Of a stretch of DNA of 64,000 bases, positions 15,680 through 25,600 are shown piece after piece. The position numbers and the translations under genes were made by a program. The notes under the pieces are model-generated. The model saw only the letters and a list, made by a program, of their open reading frames with translations, was not told the origin of the DNA and did no database searches. Numbering within the stretch: the first letter of the stretch is position 1; every line of letters starts with the position of its first letter. The stretch comes from an uncultured Saprospiraceae bacterium (GTDB lineage: Bacteria > Bacteroidota > Bacteroidia > Chitinophagales > Saprospiraceae). The DNA lies in assembly GCA_937921825.1 (NCBI GenBank), contig CAKZVK010000057.1:1-64000 (forward strand), in the 5' to 3' direction.

Positions 15680-16234
15680 ATCGCTAATAACAAAATCATC
15701 GGCATAGACCCAGGGACCAATATCTTAGGCTATGCCATCTTAGACATCGGGCACTCAAAGCCTAAAGTCCAAGATATCGGTGTACTAAAGCTTACAGGTT
15801 ATAGTGATCATCAGACTAAGCTGAAAGAGATATTTCTACAGTTGCAAGAAATAATAGAAACCTATCTGCCCACCTTTATGGCACTAGAAGCACCTTTCTA
15901 TGGAAAAAATGTGCAGTCTATGCTGAAACTGGGACGAGCCCAAGGTGTTGCTATGGCTGCAGCTATGACCATGGGCCTGGACATCATAGAATACTCTCCC
16001 AAGAAAATCAAACAATCTATAACTGGTAATGGTAATGCCTCTAAAGAACAAGTGGCGGCAATGCTGAAGAACATGCTCAGCTTCACCGTAAAAGAACATT
16101 ATCTAGATGCTACAGATGCGCTAGCTGTAGCCTTATGTCATTATCACCAAATATCCCATGGTGGTCTTAAAGCAACTAAGACTACTGACTGGAAAAAATT
16201 CATCAAAGAAAACCCTGGAAGGGTTAAAGGCTAA
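15680..16234 (+). CDS. ruvC: Holliday junction resolvase RuvC with no canonical start codon
   Basis: From the ATC at 15680 the frame encodes 184 residues. It contains the catalytic acidic set: Asp in IIGIDPGTNILGYA, Glu in MALEAPFYGKN and the pair in LDATDALAVAL, so the enzyme looks complete. It cleaves four-way junctions in recombination. An in-frame TAA lies at 15671-15673, and no ATG, GTG or TTG occurs before the conserved IDPG motif. The first TTG (15842) would remove the active site. The alignment with related proteins (MxNKIIGIDPG) points to ATC 15680 as the start. Divergent from the flippase-like gene. Confidence 0.85.
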   Translation: MANNKIIGIDPGTNILGYAILDIGHSKPKVQDIGVLKLTGYSDHQTKLKEIFLQLQEIIETYLPTFMALEAPFYGKNVQSMLKLGRAQGVAMAAAMTMGLDIIEYSPKKIKQSITGNGNASKEQVAAMLKNMLSFTVKEHYLDATDALAVALCHYHQISHGGLKATKTTDWKKFIKENPGRVKG

Positions 16235-16235
16235 A

Positions 16236-16631
16236 CTAGATAAAAGCTGCTGAGATCTTTTCAGCGAGTTCTTGCATTCTTTCTTTAGATAGATTCAGCT
16301 TAGGTGCTGTAATATTGAAGGAGGATTCTTGCTGAAAGGGCAACAAGTGGATGTGTGCATGTGGCACTTCTGTTCCTATGACCATCACCCCTACCCGTTT
16401 GCATGTAATAGTTGCATCTAGAGCTTTCGCTACTCGCTTCGCAAAAACATTCAGTGTTTTAGTCGTTTCATCATCTAGATCAAAAAGATAATCGACTTCT
16501 ACTTTGGGCACTACTAAGGTATGGCCTTCTACCATAGGATTGATATCTAGGAAGGCATAACAGTGTTTATCCTCAGCAATTTTATAGCTGGGTATTTCAC
16601 CATTGATAATCTTAGTGAAGATGCTCGGCAT
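16236..16631 (-). CDS. HIT-family nucleotide hydrolase
   Basis: A 131-residue protein beginning MPSIFTKIINGEIPSYKIAE, with the histidine triad as HAHIHLLPF near residue 92. It is a Hint/HinT-like branch of the HIT superfamily that hydrolyses purine nucleoside phosphoramidates or similar substrates in the cytoplasm. The start overlaps the greA stop by one base, so the two are translationally coupled, an arrangement common in Bacteroidota. Confidence 0.9.
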   Translation of the reverse strand: MPSIFTKIINGEIPSYKIAEDKHCYAFLDINPMVEGHTLVVPKVEVDYLFDLDDETTKTLNVFAKRVAKALDATITCKRVGVMVIGTEVPHAHIHLLPFQQESSFNITAPKLNLSKERMQELAEKISAAFI

Positions 16632-17104
16632 TAGCCTACGGTGATTTCTAATATTTCGAAATCTATTTGTCCTCCGGGAGTAACAATAGAAGCGATATCA
16701 CCTACTGCTTTTCCTAGTAATCCTTGGCCTATAGGAGAATCTACGGAGATCTTTTTAGCTTTCAGATCTGCCTCCGCTTTGGAGACAAGGGTATAAGTGA
16801 TTTCCTTGTTCACCTTCTTATTCATCAGGCGTACATTAGAAAGTATGGTCACCTTGGAAGTATCTAATTCAGATTCATCTAGAACCCTTGCATCTGCCAT
16901 GATCTTATCTAGTTCATTGATCTTTGCTTCTAGCATGCCTTGTGCATCCTTGGCAGCGTCATACTCAGCATTCTCAGAAAGGTCTCCTTTTTCTCTTGCT
17001 TCTGCGATAGCTTTAGCAGCTTGGGCTCTTCCTGTAGATTTTAATTCAGCGAGGTCTGCCTTCAACTTCTCGTAACCTTCTTTGGTCATATAGTTATATG
17101 CCAT
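16631..17104 (-). CDS. greA: Transcription elongation factor GreA
   Basis: A 157-residue protein of normal family length. The N-terminal coiled coil (about 5-75) has the tip acidic pair in GDLSENAEYDAAKDAQG, which enters the RNA polymerase channel and stimulates RNA cleavage. The C-terminal FKBP-like domain ends with VDSPIGQGLLGKAVGD. It rescues backtracked polymerase. It is upstream of the HIT gene with a TAATG overlap. Confidence 0.93.
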   Translation of the reverse strand: MAYNYMTKEGYEKLKADLAELKSTGRAQAAKAIAEAREKGDLSENAEYDAAKDAQGMLEAKINELDKIMADARVLDESELDTSKVTILSNVRLMNKKVNKEITYTLVSKAEADLKAKKISVDSPIGQGLLGKAVGDIASIVTPGGQIDFEILEITVG

Positions 17105-17144
17105 GGCTTAGATTTTATATTATTTATGAACAGTATTAATAAAC

Positions 17145-17176
17145 AGAAAACGCTTCTGCCAGGGGCAGAAACGTCT
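17145..17176 (-). terminator. Terminator after the PorV-like gene
   Basis: On the minus strand ACGTTTCTGCC-CCT-GGCAGAAGCGT forms a long stem followed by TTTTCTG. It lies between the PorV-like stop (17229) and the greA start (17104). Confidence 0.75.
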
Positions 17177-17228
17177 CTATTTCTTATTAAAAGTACTATT
17201 TTATTTAAATAGTTCCTTATTCTACATC

Positions 17229-18302
17229 TTAGAACAACAGTCTGATAGATACATTATGAGTACCCTTGAATGGGTCAGTCGTCCTGTATGCATAGTCGAT
17301 TGCTATTCTTTTACTGCCATCATCATTGTATGGAAGCTCTACTGAAGCACCACCGGCAAGACCAGTGTATAAATTTTCTTTGACTGGTCCTGTTACGTCA
17401 CCGATTTCTTGTTTGTAACCACCTCGCAGCGTAAACTTACCACCGAGCACTGCTTCTATTCCAAGACCTATCTGATCTCTAGAGAAGGCATTAGAAGTAA
17501 AATTACCTAATGCTCTAAGCATTACATTCTGAGATAATAGATTCCCTTCTGGATCATATGAGTTTCCAAAATAGAAATCATAACTGATACCGATATTAAG
17601 AGCAGACGGTAATTCAAACTTAGCTGCTCTCTGAGAACCCGTAATTATAACCCCATTCTGATCTGATTGGAATGCAAGCCCCTGTCCAGAAAAACTCATC
17701 GGAGATCCCACATTTCTAAGTGAGATACCTAATCTGAAGTTGTCCCTTTCACCAGCCACATATTGCACACCTGCATCTAAGGCAAAGCCAAAAGCACTGG
17801 CATTAGAAACTGATTCTGATACTCCTCTGAAAAGGATACCTACAGAAATCTTGTTATCATACATGTGAGAATAGCCTAAGCCAATATTGAAGAAAGAAGG
17901 AGAGAATACACCTCCTGTTCCTTCTGGATTTTCTACATCTGTAATAGGAATATCACCAAAGTCCATTGCGGTCAGCGTAACACCAAAGGCACCGTTGCTT
18001 CCTACTTTGTTACCAAATCCTAAGGCATTAATATTGACATCTGAGCCTTCATACAATCTTGTATGAGCAATAGCCACTTCCTTGCCTCCTAGACGAGAAA
18101 GACCAGCTATGTTTAATCTCATAGATTCTATACCTGTAATAGAGGCTGTATTCATAGAATGTAAGCCCGCACTTCTCGCCCAGGGGTTGAGTAGTAACTC
18201 GGAAGCACCTGCCTCCCCTTGCCTATCTGGGTTACCAGCAAATGCTACACCTACGGTTAACAGTGCTAGTAAGGTTAGTTTTAATTTATAAAGCGTTTTC
18301 AT
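17229..18302 (-). CDS. PorV/PorQ-family outer membrane protein
   Basis: A 357-residue protein from ATG 18302 (MKTLYKLKLTLLALL), chosen because a clean signal peptide begins there. The extended frame to 18371 overlaps the upstream gene. Beta-barrel character is clear: LNPWARSAGLHSMN, AFGVTLTAMDFGDIP, FNIGLGYSHMYDNKISVGI, LPSALNIGISYDF, FTLRGGYKQEIG, ending VSIRLLF. PorV-type proteins shuttle T9SS cargo at the outer membrane. The gene follows a long T9SS-tagged protein and a TonB receptor, which makes a cargo-specific partner likely. Whether it is the main T9SS PorV is unknown. Confidence 0.75.
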   Translation of the reverse strand: MKTLYKLKLTLLALLTVGVAFAGNPDRQGEAGASELLLNPWARSAGLHSMNTASITGIESMRLNIAGLSRLGGKEVAIAHTRLYEGSDVNINALGFGNKVGSNGAFGVTLTAMDFGDIPITDVENPEGTGGVFSPSFFNIGLGYSHMYDNKISVGILFRGVSESVSNASAFGFALDAGVQYVAGERDNFRLGISLRNVGSPMSFSGQGLAFQSDQNGVIITGSQRAAKFELPSALNIGISYDFYFGNSYDPEGNLLSQNVMLRALGNFTSNAFSRDQIGLGIEAVLGGKFTLRGGYKQEIGDVTGPVKENLYTGLAGGASVELPYNDDGSKRIAIDYAYRTTDPFKGTHNVSIRLLF

Positions 18303-18333
18303 ATGTTGAATTTTTTTATAGTCAGCTACTTTC

Positions 18334-21300
18334 TTATAGTCCAGATGGATCAAATTTTCTATTGATTCCAAACCACTTTATGGTTCTCTCTCCTAAGCCT
18401 TCAGCTGAAACATGTATTAAGTAGACCCCACTTGCTATTGGAATACCAGCAGTGTTTTCTAAATCCCATTCTATCTCTGGAGATGTCTGAGAGTTAATTA
18501 CTCCCGGATTAGCCCCTGCTCTCTGTGTTCTAGTTTCATCACGATTAAACTGCTTGATAAACTTACCATCTAATGAATAGATAGTTACTACAGCTTTATC
18601 AGGTACATTCGTGATCTTGACGATATTGTCGAAGTTAGAAGTACCGTAGCTAGAGTATGCGTAGTAAGGATTAGGTACTACATTAATATTAGCCAATGCA
18701 CCTTCATAATCTTCTTGCTCTAGTGCCTGTGCCGTCTTGCCTTGTATCTCAAATTCGTATACTGGCATTCCACCTAGCTCTCCGTCTACTATATCACAAG
18801 AAGAATCCGCAAACTCTAAATCAAATTGCTTTTCCTTATTGTAAGGTTTTTCTACTCTAAGATTAAAGGTCACATCACTAGGTACGACACCTTCACTGTA
18901 GCTTAATGACTCCTGACCATCTGCAAGGAAACTCATAGAACTCCAAGTCACAGACTTATAGATAGATCTCTTACCTAGAACAGGTACTGGAGCATCAAAA
19001 TAAGCTTCTGCCATAGATGTACAACCATCATACTCTTGTCTAGTCACGTAGATAAAGTGCTGACCTCCTAAGAATACATTCTGAATAAGTTCTTCGAAAT
19101 TCGGTATGCCACCAGTAAAGTCTGGATCCAATGGACCAGCTTGGAAATCATCAGTAGGGTTATATAACATATCTGCTCCTACATTAAATCTCTCAGTATC
19201 TCCATCTGCTCTTGCAGCAGAGTAGTTATCATTAAAAGCACTGTTCTCACCGAAGAACATATTTAATCTCTTACCTGTCTCCACATCTATTGCATAACCT
19301 GGGAACCAACTGAAACCAGTCTCACCAAATCCTGCAGGTAGGTCATCATTATGATTTACTATGTAGTTAGATGAATTAGGATCATCAGGGTTTCCTCCAC
19401 TTCCTGTATCTCCATTCTTGTTTACAGAAGGTAGTGACTTTATGTCGAACATCGTTCTTGACGCTTCACCATTAATGAAGTAATGCTTGCTTGCTGTTTC
19501 TACAACAAAACATCTTGTCCACTTATCAGGATCACTCGTCATAACGATATCTACATTATTCAAGTCCTTGATTAGGTTCTGTCCTGAAGGACGTAGTAAA
19601 GAATGCTCATCACTGAACTGATTCCATGCTGGCGTAATGTAAGGAATCTGAATGCCATTAAACTCTCTATCCAAGGCTGTAGTCAGCATGAACGGGTACC
19701 AGTACCCATCCCCTAGGCTTTGGAACTCACCTGATGGGTCAGTAGCAAAAGCTTTACTGTCTGGACTTTCTTCTGTAGATAATACGAATTCAAATAACCT
19801 TCTAGCTACCGCATTCAACTCATTGGCCGGAACATCGGGTAGTCCATGTTCTAAGCCTCGGAACCATACTGGAGAGTCTATTTCTTCGTAAGTAATAATT
19901 GCTGCCTTAGCACCATTATCTCTATCTAGGGTAGACCCAGCTGGATTGGTTTGAACGATACTTAGAGAAATACCATAATTGGCTACGAGTTGTTCATTTA
20001 CAACATCTATCGGTGTCTCTGAAGTAAATACCTCATCTGTATCGAGATTCGTTAATCTCCATTCAGCACCTTCATTAATCTCGCATAATGGCCCTTCATT
20101 ATGATCCCCTAGGATCTCTAATCTGAACTTACCATCTTGAACTTCTATAGGATTATAGACCTTCACTTGTAAAGGTCCTGCGCCTTCCTTATATTCTATT
20201 CTACTGTTGTTACCATTTTCATCGGCAAACTGACCACTAAGAATAAGATCGTGCATACCTTCTTCCATCTGTAAGATACTTCCTCCTACTCCTGTTCCTC
20301 TTATTCTTGTAATCTTGACACCATCTCCATACTGTGCATTAAGATCTTCATAGACGATAGGTCTAGGTGTCACTTCATAGGTCTGTACATTTCCTCTTCC
20401 TTCTAGATATGGATTAGCCTGAGTAAGTAAGGCATTATCTGGGTCAAAAGCATCGTACTCATTGTGAGCATAGGCTACTGCCATATAGTAATACTTCTTA
20501 TGATTGACTAATCTAGAATCACCTGAAGCGAAGGCATCAGAAGTAATTCTGAAAGTAGATTCTATACCTCCATCAGCACCTTCTACTTGCAATTCTGGTG
20601 TCCAGATAATATTCGCTTGTCCTTCTCTTGGATCTCCTGAACTGGTCCAGTTATAGATTTCTGAGACACCATTGTTAATGTCTACTTGTACAATTCTTCT
20701 CGCCTTATCTATATCATCTAATTCTTGAGCAGATACTCCTGGTCCTGAAAGTTGGAATATTTTGTATCCTTCAAAAACATACGTTCTCAATGAATCCGGA
20801 ATAGACTCACTTGATCTAATATCTAGCTCTTCGTAACTGAAGTTAGCGTTATTAGATTCTATAAGGTCATTATGAAGTACAAGTACAATTTCTCTGTCTA
20901 ATGCTACAGGACATACTGTCGGTGCATCAGGACCATCGATAATATCAAAACAATTATCAAAAAGATTCTGTGCGATATCATCTGCCGTTGTCAGCTTTGT
21001 AATATCTGGACATGGGTAATCTAGGTCTGGCACCCAGACTGCTCCTATAATCAGCTCGTTTACTGCTCCAGGTGTCAATAAGAAAGGTCCTGAAGCTTGT
21101 ATAGTTCTTCTATCACCAGCTTGCAACTCTTCTGCACACATAGACCAACCCGTCTCATCATTAGGTGGATTAGGAAAGGCATAATTTGTATTGTCAGTAC
21201 TCCCTGGGTTGAACCCATCTCCACCTACTGTTAAAGGAGTCACACCATCTAACCAAAATCCCTGTAAGTAAGAATAAAATTCTTCTGCCACAGTTGGATC

Positions 21301-22659
21301 TACAGTTGCAGGATTAGGATTTCCTTCACCAGCTCTATTAGAATAGATAAATGATGACATCCCTAGTTCAAATCCAAAGTTTGCGGGTTCTCCTGCTGCG
21401 AGATCTGGATCTCTGATTAATATAGTGTCCCCTACTTCATAATCGAACTTACTGAAATCATCAGAGATCTTGATGATATGCTGATCGCAACCTTGTTCGC
21501 CATCTGCACAAATAACTTTTGGTGCAATCGGTCCTCTAAAGTAATCTGTACCTATAATAGGCACTTCAGATCCATAGGTAGGCACCCCGTCACATTCAGA
21601 ACCCCCTTCTCTACCATCTATCTCATCTACGTTATAAGTATAAGCTAAACTTCTTTCTACATCACAACCGATATAATCATCAGCAGAACAACCTAAATCT
21701 GGATCTACCCACATTGCGAAATAGGCATCTCGGATATCTTCCTTGGCTCTGTTAATCAGTTTGTATCTCAAGAAAGTCATATCATTTACCTCATCATTCG
21801 TAGCGTAAGCAAAAGCCTGTACCTGTATCTCCATATTGATGACATCACCAAATGATTCTCTGTGGGTATTACCCGCATCATTATAGATCCAAAAGATCAT
21901 TTCATCTGGCACTAATTCTTTCGCTTCTTTTCTAGTCTCTGGCTCACAACCTCTGATATCTATGATTGGAAAATCTCCACCTTCTGGTGAATAATTTCCA
22001 TCTCCATTTTGATCCCAAAAAGCCCCAAGTCCTGCATCTGTCTCAGGAAGTGCAAAAGCATACTCTTCTTCGAAGTAGACATTATTCTGACCAGGCCAAT
22101 ATCTTACGCCATCAGGAGTATCTTCTATCTTATACTCTATGCCTTGTTCTACGGCATTGTCATAATCTCTGATGGCTTTGTTGACCTCATTTCCTGTCAC
22201 CTTAAAGAATTCATCCCATTGCTGACAAGTTGTAGATTCAGTAAGACCGGTTTCAGAATCTAATGGGCCTGGATAATAATCTGGTCCTCTTGTTTGGTAC
22301 GTAGAAGCCGCTAGCTTCAAGTTTCCACTTGGATCTACGCCTCCTATCCATACACCACCTGCAAACAATGAAGAGACCTCATCTAGACCTGAGCCAACTG
22401 GCGGCTTAGGCACTACATATCTTCCATTATTCTTATCCCACCAGACATCACCACCTACCCATAACCTTGCACGGACATTGTTGATTTCTAGGTCAGTAGA
22501 CTCCGTGGCTTCAGAGCAGTCTTCTCTAAGATGTAAAAAAGTATCGTTTGTGTTGATCGATGTGCCTTTAGCTTCATCTCTTGGAGGTTCCATTCCAAAG
22601 ACTGTCATAGACAGACTCAGACAAAGCGCGAATACAATTGTTGTTTTGATATTTTTCAT
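18334..22659 (-). CDS. Very large secreted protein with T9SS-type C-terminal domain
   Basis: A 1441-residue protein from ATG 22659 (MKNIKTTIVFALCLSLSM), with a signal peptide to about residue 22. Most of the chain is acidic and Asn/Asp/Gly-rich with no recognised catalytic domain. Early motifs such as NNVRARLWVGGDVWWDKNNG and GGVWIGGVDPSGNLKLA recur in Bacteroidota surface proteins of this type. The final ~100 residues look like a T9SS sorting domain: VVPNPYYAYSSY, VTIYSLDGKFIKQF, WDLENTAGIPIASGVYLIHV. It probably sits on the cell surface. It lies between a TonB receptor (upstream) and a PorV-like gene (downstream). Confidence 0.75.
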   Translation of the reverse strand: MKNIKTTIVFALCLSLSMTVFGMEPPRDEAKGTSINTNDTFLHLREDCSEATESTDLEINNVRARLWVGGDVWWDKNNGRYVVPKPPVGSGLDEVSSLFAGGVWIGGVDPSGNLKLAASTYQTRGPDYYPGPLDSETGLTESTTCQQWDEFFKVTGNEVNKAIRDYDNAVEQGIEYKIEDTPDGVRYWPGQNNVYFEEEYAFALPETDAGLGAFWDQNGDGNYSPEGGDFPIIDIRGCEPETRKEAKELVPDEMIFWIYNDAGNTHRESFGDVINMEIQVQAFAYATNDEVNDMTFLRYKLINRAKEDIRDAYFAMWVDPDLGCSADDYIGCDVERSLAYTYNVDEIDGREGGSECDGVPTYGSEVPIIGTDYFRGPIAPKVICADGEQGCDQHIIKISDDFSKFDYEVGDTILIRDPDLAAGEPANFGFELGMSSFIYSNRAGEGNPNPATVDPTVAEEFYSYLQGFWLDGVTPLTVGGDGFNPGSTDNTNYAFPNPPNDETGWSMCAEELQAGDRRTIQASGPFLLTPGAVNELIIGAVWVPDLDYPCPDITKLTTADDIAQNLFDNCFDIIDGPDAPTVCPVALDREIVLVLHNDLIESNNANFSYEELDIRSSESIPDSLRTYVFEGYKIFQLSGPGVSAQELDDIDKARRIVQVDINNGVSEIYNWTSSGDPREGQANIIWTPELQVEGADGGIESTFRITSDAFASGDSRLVNHKKYYYMAVAYAHNEYDAFDPDNALLTQANPYLEGRGNVQTYEVTPRPIVYEDLNAQYGDGVKITRIRGTGVGGSILQMEEGMHDLILSGQFADENGNNSRIEYKEGAGPLQVKVYNPIEVQDGKFRLEILGDHNEGPLCEINEGAEWRLTNLDTDEVFTSETPIDVVNEQLVANYGISLSIVQTNPAGSTLDRDNGAKAAIITYEEIDSPVWFRGLEHGLPDVPANELNAVARRLFEFVLSTEESPDSKAFATDPSGEFQSLGDGYWYPFMLTTALDREFNGIQIPYITPAWNQFSDEHSLLRPSGQNLIKDLNNVDIVMTSDPDKWTRCFVVETASKHYFINGEASRTMFDIKSLPSVNKNGDTGSGGNPDDPNSSNYIVNHNDDLPAGFGETGFSWFPGYAIDVETGKRLNMFFGENSAFNDNYSAARADGDTERFNVGADMLYNPTDDFQAGPLDPDFTGGIPNFEELIQNVFLGGQHFIYVTRQEYDGCTSMAEAYFDAPVPVLGKRSIYKSVTWSSMSFLADGQESLSYSEGVVPSDVTFNLRVEKPYNKEKQFDLEFADSSCDIVDGELGGMPVYEFEIQGKTAQALEQEDYEGALANINVVPNPYYAYSSYGTSNFDNIVKITNVPDKAVVTIYSLDGKFIKQFNRDETRTQRAGANPGVINSQTSPEIEWDLENTAGIPIASGVYLIHVSAEGLGERTIKWFGINRKFDPSGL

Positions 22660-22679
22660 GACGTATTCTTTATGCATTA

Positions 22680-25600
22680 TTAAAAGTTAATTATTGCTCC
22701 CAAGAAAATCTGTCTAGGACGAGCATAGTTGTTAGGGTTTAATAATCTCCAATCTATTGCCGAAGTATAATTTTCTTCAGTAAACCCGTTAGAAACAGCA
22801 TCGTTAAGTGCTATATTCCCTCTACTTGTAGTCAACCATCCAGAATCATCTGGAGATAGTGACACCGGATATACCCTTACTATATTATCTAAGTCAAATA
22901 GATTCTGGACTCTTAGGTATACATTGATACCTAGGCTTCTTTTAGATTCTTCATTAAGCTTCAGAGAGAAGTTCTTATCTAATTGTAAATCTGCTCTGAT
23001 TACCCATGGTAATCTTGTTTCATTTATAGATGTCCTAATAGAACTGGCTGTAGGACTTGTTACTGTCTGGAAGGTCGTATAAGGTCTACCAGAAATAGTA
23101 TTCAACAATAGATTGACTCCAAAATCAGATAAGATATCCTTACCTGCGATTCTTGGACCATTGTAAGCATTGCCAGAAGCAAATCTATAATCTGCTATCG
23201 CTGTGATACTGTGTCTCTCATCATATGAGAGTGGTAATAAAGTTCTGATGTTTCTTCTACTGTTGATTCCATTAGCAGATTCTGCATCTGAGCCTGTACC
23301 ATCTGCAAACTGTAATGCATACGCTAGGTTCAGTTGGAAGTTTCCAGTTCTTCTTAGATCGTAAGAGAACGCAAATCCTTTAATCGTTCCAAAATCAAGA
23401 TTTGAGAACGTCTCATACTGACCGATCGTAGGAACAAAACTATAGACCCTCTGCTGGATCATATCTCTAAGCTCCTTATAGTAAGCAGAAATCTTAATCG
23501 CGGAAGAACTAGAAATTTTCTGTTGGAATCCAACTTCATAATCAATGGTTCTTTCTGGCTTTAGATCTGGATTCTCCGCAGGATCCCCAGCAGGGCTGAA
23601 TCTAGATTCATTAAAGTAGTAGTAGTGTAACGGCGTACCGATTACTCTATTAGCACTAGGTCTCTGAACTAATACATCATAGTGCGCAAAGAAACCTGCA
23701 TCCTCTGATATTGGGAATGAGAAAGCCAATCTTGGCATTACATTCAACTGAGGGTCGTAATCTTCAAAAGCTGAATTAGGATCAAATCTTTCTACGACCT
23801 GATCTCCATTAGAATCCAATATTGGATTGCCATTATCATCAGTTTGCCTGTCGTAATATTGAGGATTTCTCTTTAGTTCATTCTGCTCCACATATGATGG
23901 GAATACGAGCCCTCCACCGAAAAGCAGATTTCCATCTGTAGCCGTACCATCTGGCTTAAACCAAACATTTCCATCTCTATATCCTACTACATCATTACTG
24001 CCATCATCTGCTACATATACCTTGTAGTCATCTTCTATAGAACCAGGTCTATCTAATTCAGAATTTCTTCCAAAGAACTGCTCCGCAGATTCTATCTCTG
24101 TAAAGGCAAATGGATCTTTAAGTACTTTAGTATTCGCATCATAGTAATCTACTCTGACACCTAATCTGAAGATGATATCCTTGAAGGTAAATTTATCTTG
24201 GATATATCCTGCTATATAGTTAGGATTGAAAGGTGCTACATTGAACGTTCTTCTACCTTGATCATCTGTACCCGTAAAGAAGTCATCGAATGACGTACTT
24301 GTAGAGATTTTATTCTCGCCTGTATAATCGAATCCGTAATAATTTAGATTCAAATTAGACTGACTATTAAGCTCTCCTGGTGAGAACATATCTAAAGTCA
24401 AAGTACTAGGGTCTAGTGCATCCGTATTGATAAAATCAATAATTTCTGCGCCCGTTAATTCTCTTACAGATCTGAAAAACTTATTGTCTTGGAATTCTGC
24501 CGATTGATCATTAGGTGCATATTCATTAATCATCTGACCCGATATAGGATCCAAGAATTGTCCTAGTATGATATCCGTGTTTACACCATTTTCTATATGC
24601 CTGTTAGCAGAAGCTCGCATGAGCTCCCAAATCGGCAGTGGCGTCATTTCCCATCTTCTGAGTAGACGCTGCTCATACATAAATCCAAACTGGATACTAT
24701 GTCTACCTGAATCAGAGCCTCCAGGGAAAAGATCGAAACCACTATTAACGTTTATAGTATATCTGTCTTCCTCTGTTTTTTGTGATAAGTTGTAGACTCT
24801 TCCTACGTTTTCAAAAACATTAAAAACATTACTCTGGATCAATTCTCTAAATCCATTTCTAGAGTTGTAGTCTGGAAATGCCAGAACAGGATTAACATTA
24901 GGATCAGGAGTGAATTCTCCTGGCACTTCCGTTAGCCCTTGGTAAGCGAAAGGTCTTCCGCCGATTATGACAGTATCTCCTGCCCAGTTTTCATCTGTAA
25001 TCTCACTTGACTGTCGAATATAATTCACGTCTTGACGACCGTAGTATCCGTAATTGAATAAATTATCACCGTGTCTTACATCATTTTGTGATGTCGCTCC
25101 TTTTTCATAACCAAACTGTAAAGTATAAGAAGCATTTCTGATTAGAGAAGTAGATTCTTCATCTTGATCCGCTCCCTGTCTTCCTAATTTATGTCTGAAT
25201 CTCACACTACCTCTGTACCCATTTCTTAGAGCAAAAGGATTGTTATTCCAGTTGTACATTCCTACACTTCTACCACCTACTGCGCCTGGAGTGAATTGGT
25301 TCTTAGAGTCATAATAAGAACCAGAGAAAGTCATGTCTATGTTATCACTAAACCTTGCATCTATCTTAGCACTGATATTATAATCTCTATCTGCTTCATT
25401 AGGTCTCGCAACCATAGGTTCTGAAATATCATCAGAATCTAAAAACTGCGCCGCTGGGAATGGCGTCCCTTCTATATACTGAATAGGCTCTTGTTCTAGA
25501 GTCTGAATCAATTCTAATGGTGCTCTATATACTCCCACAGCAGATGGGCGATCATCTTCTATATTTCTATACTGACCGAACAATCTGAAACCGAGTACAG

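Noticed and set aside
18334-22677. SusD-like partner for the large TonB receptor
   Set aside because: The protein has no SusD C-terminal signature or TPR-like helices. It ends in a T9SS-type domain.
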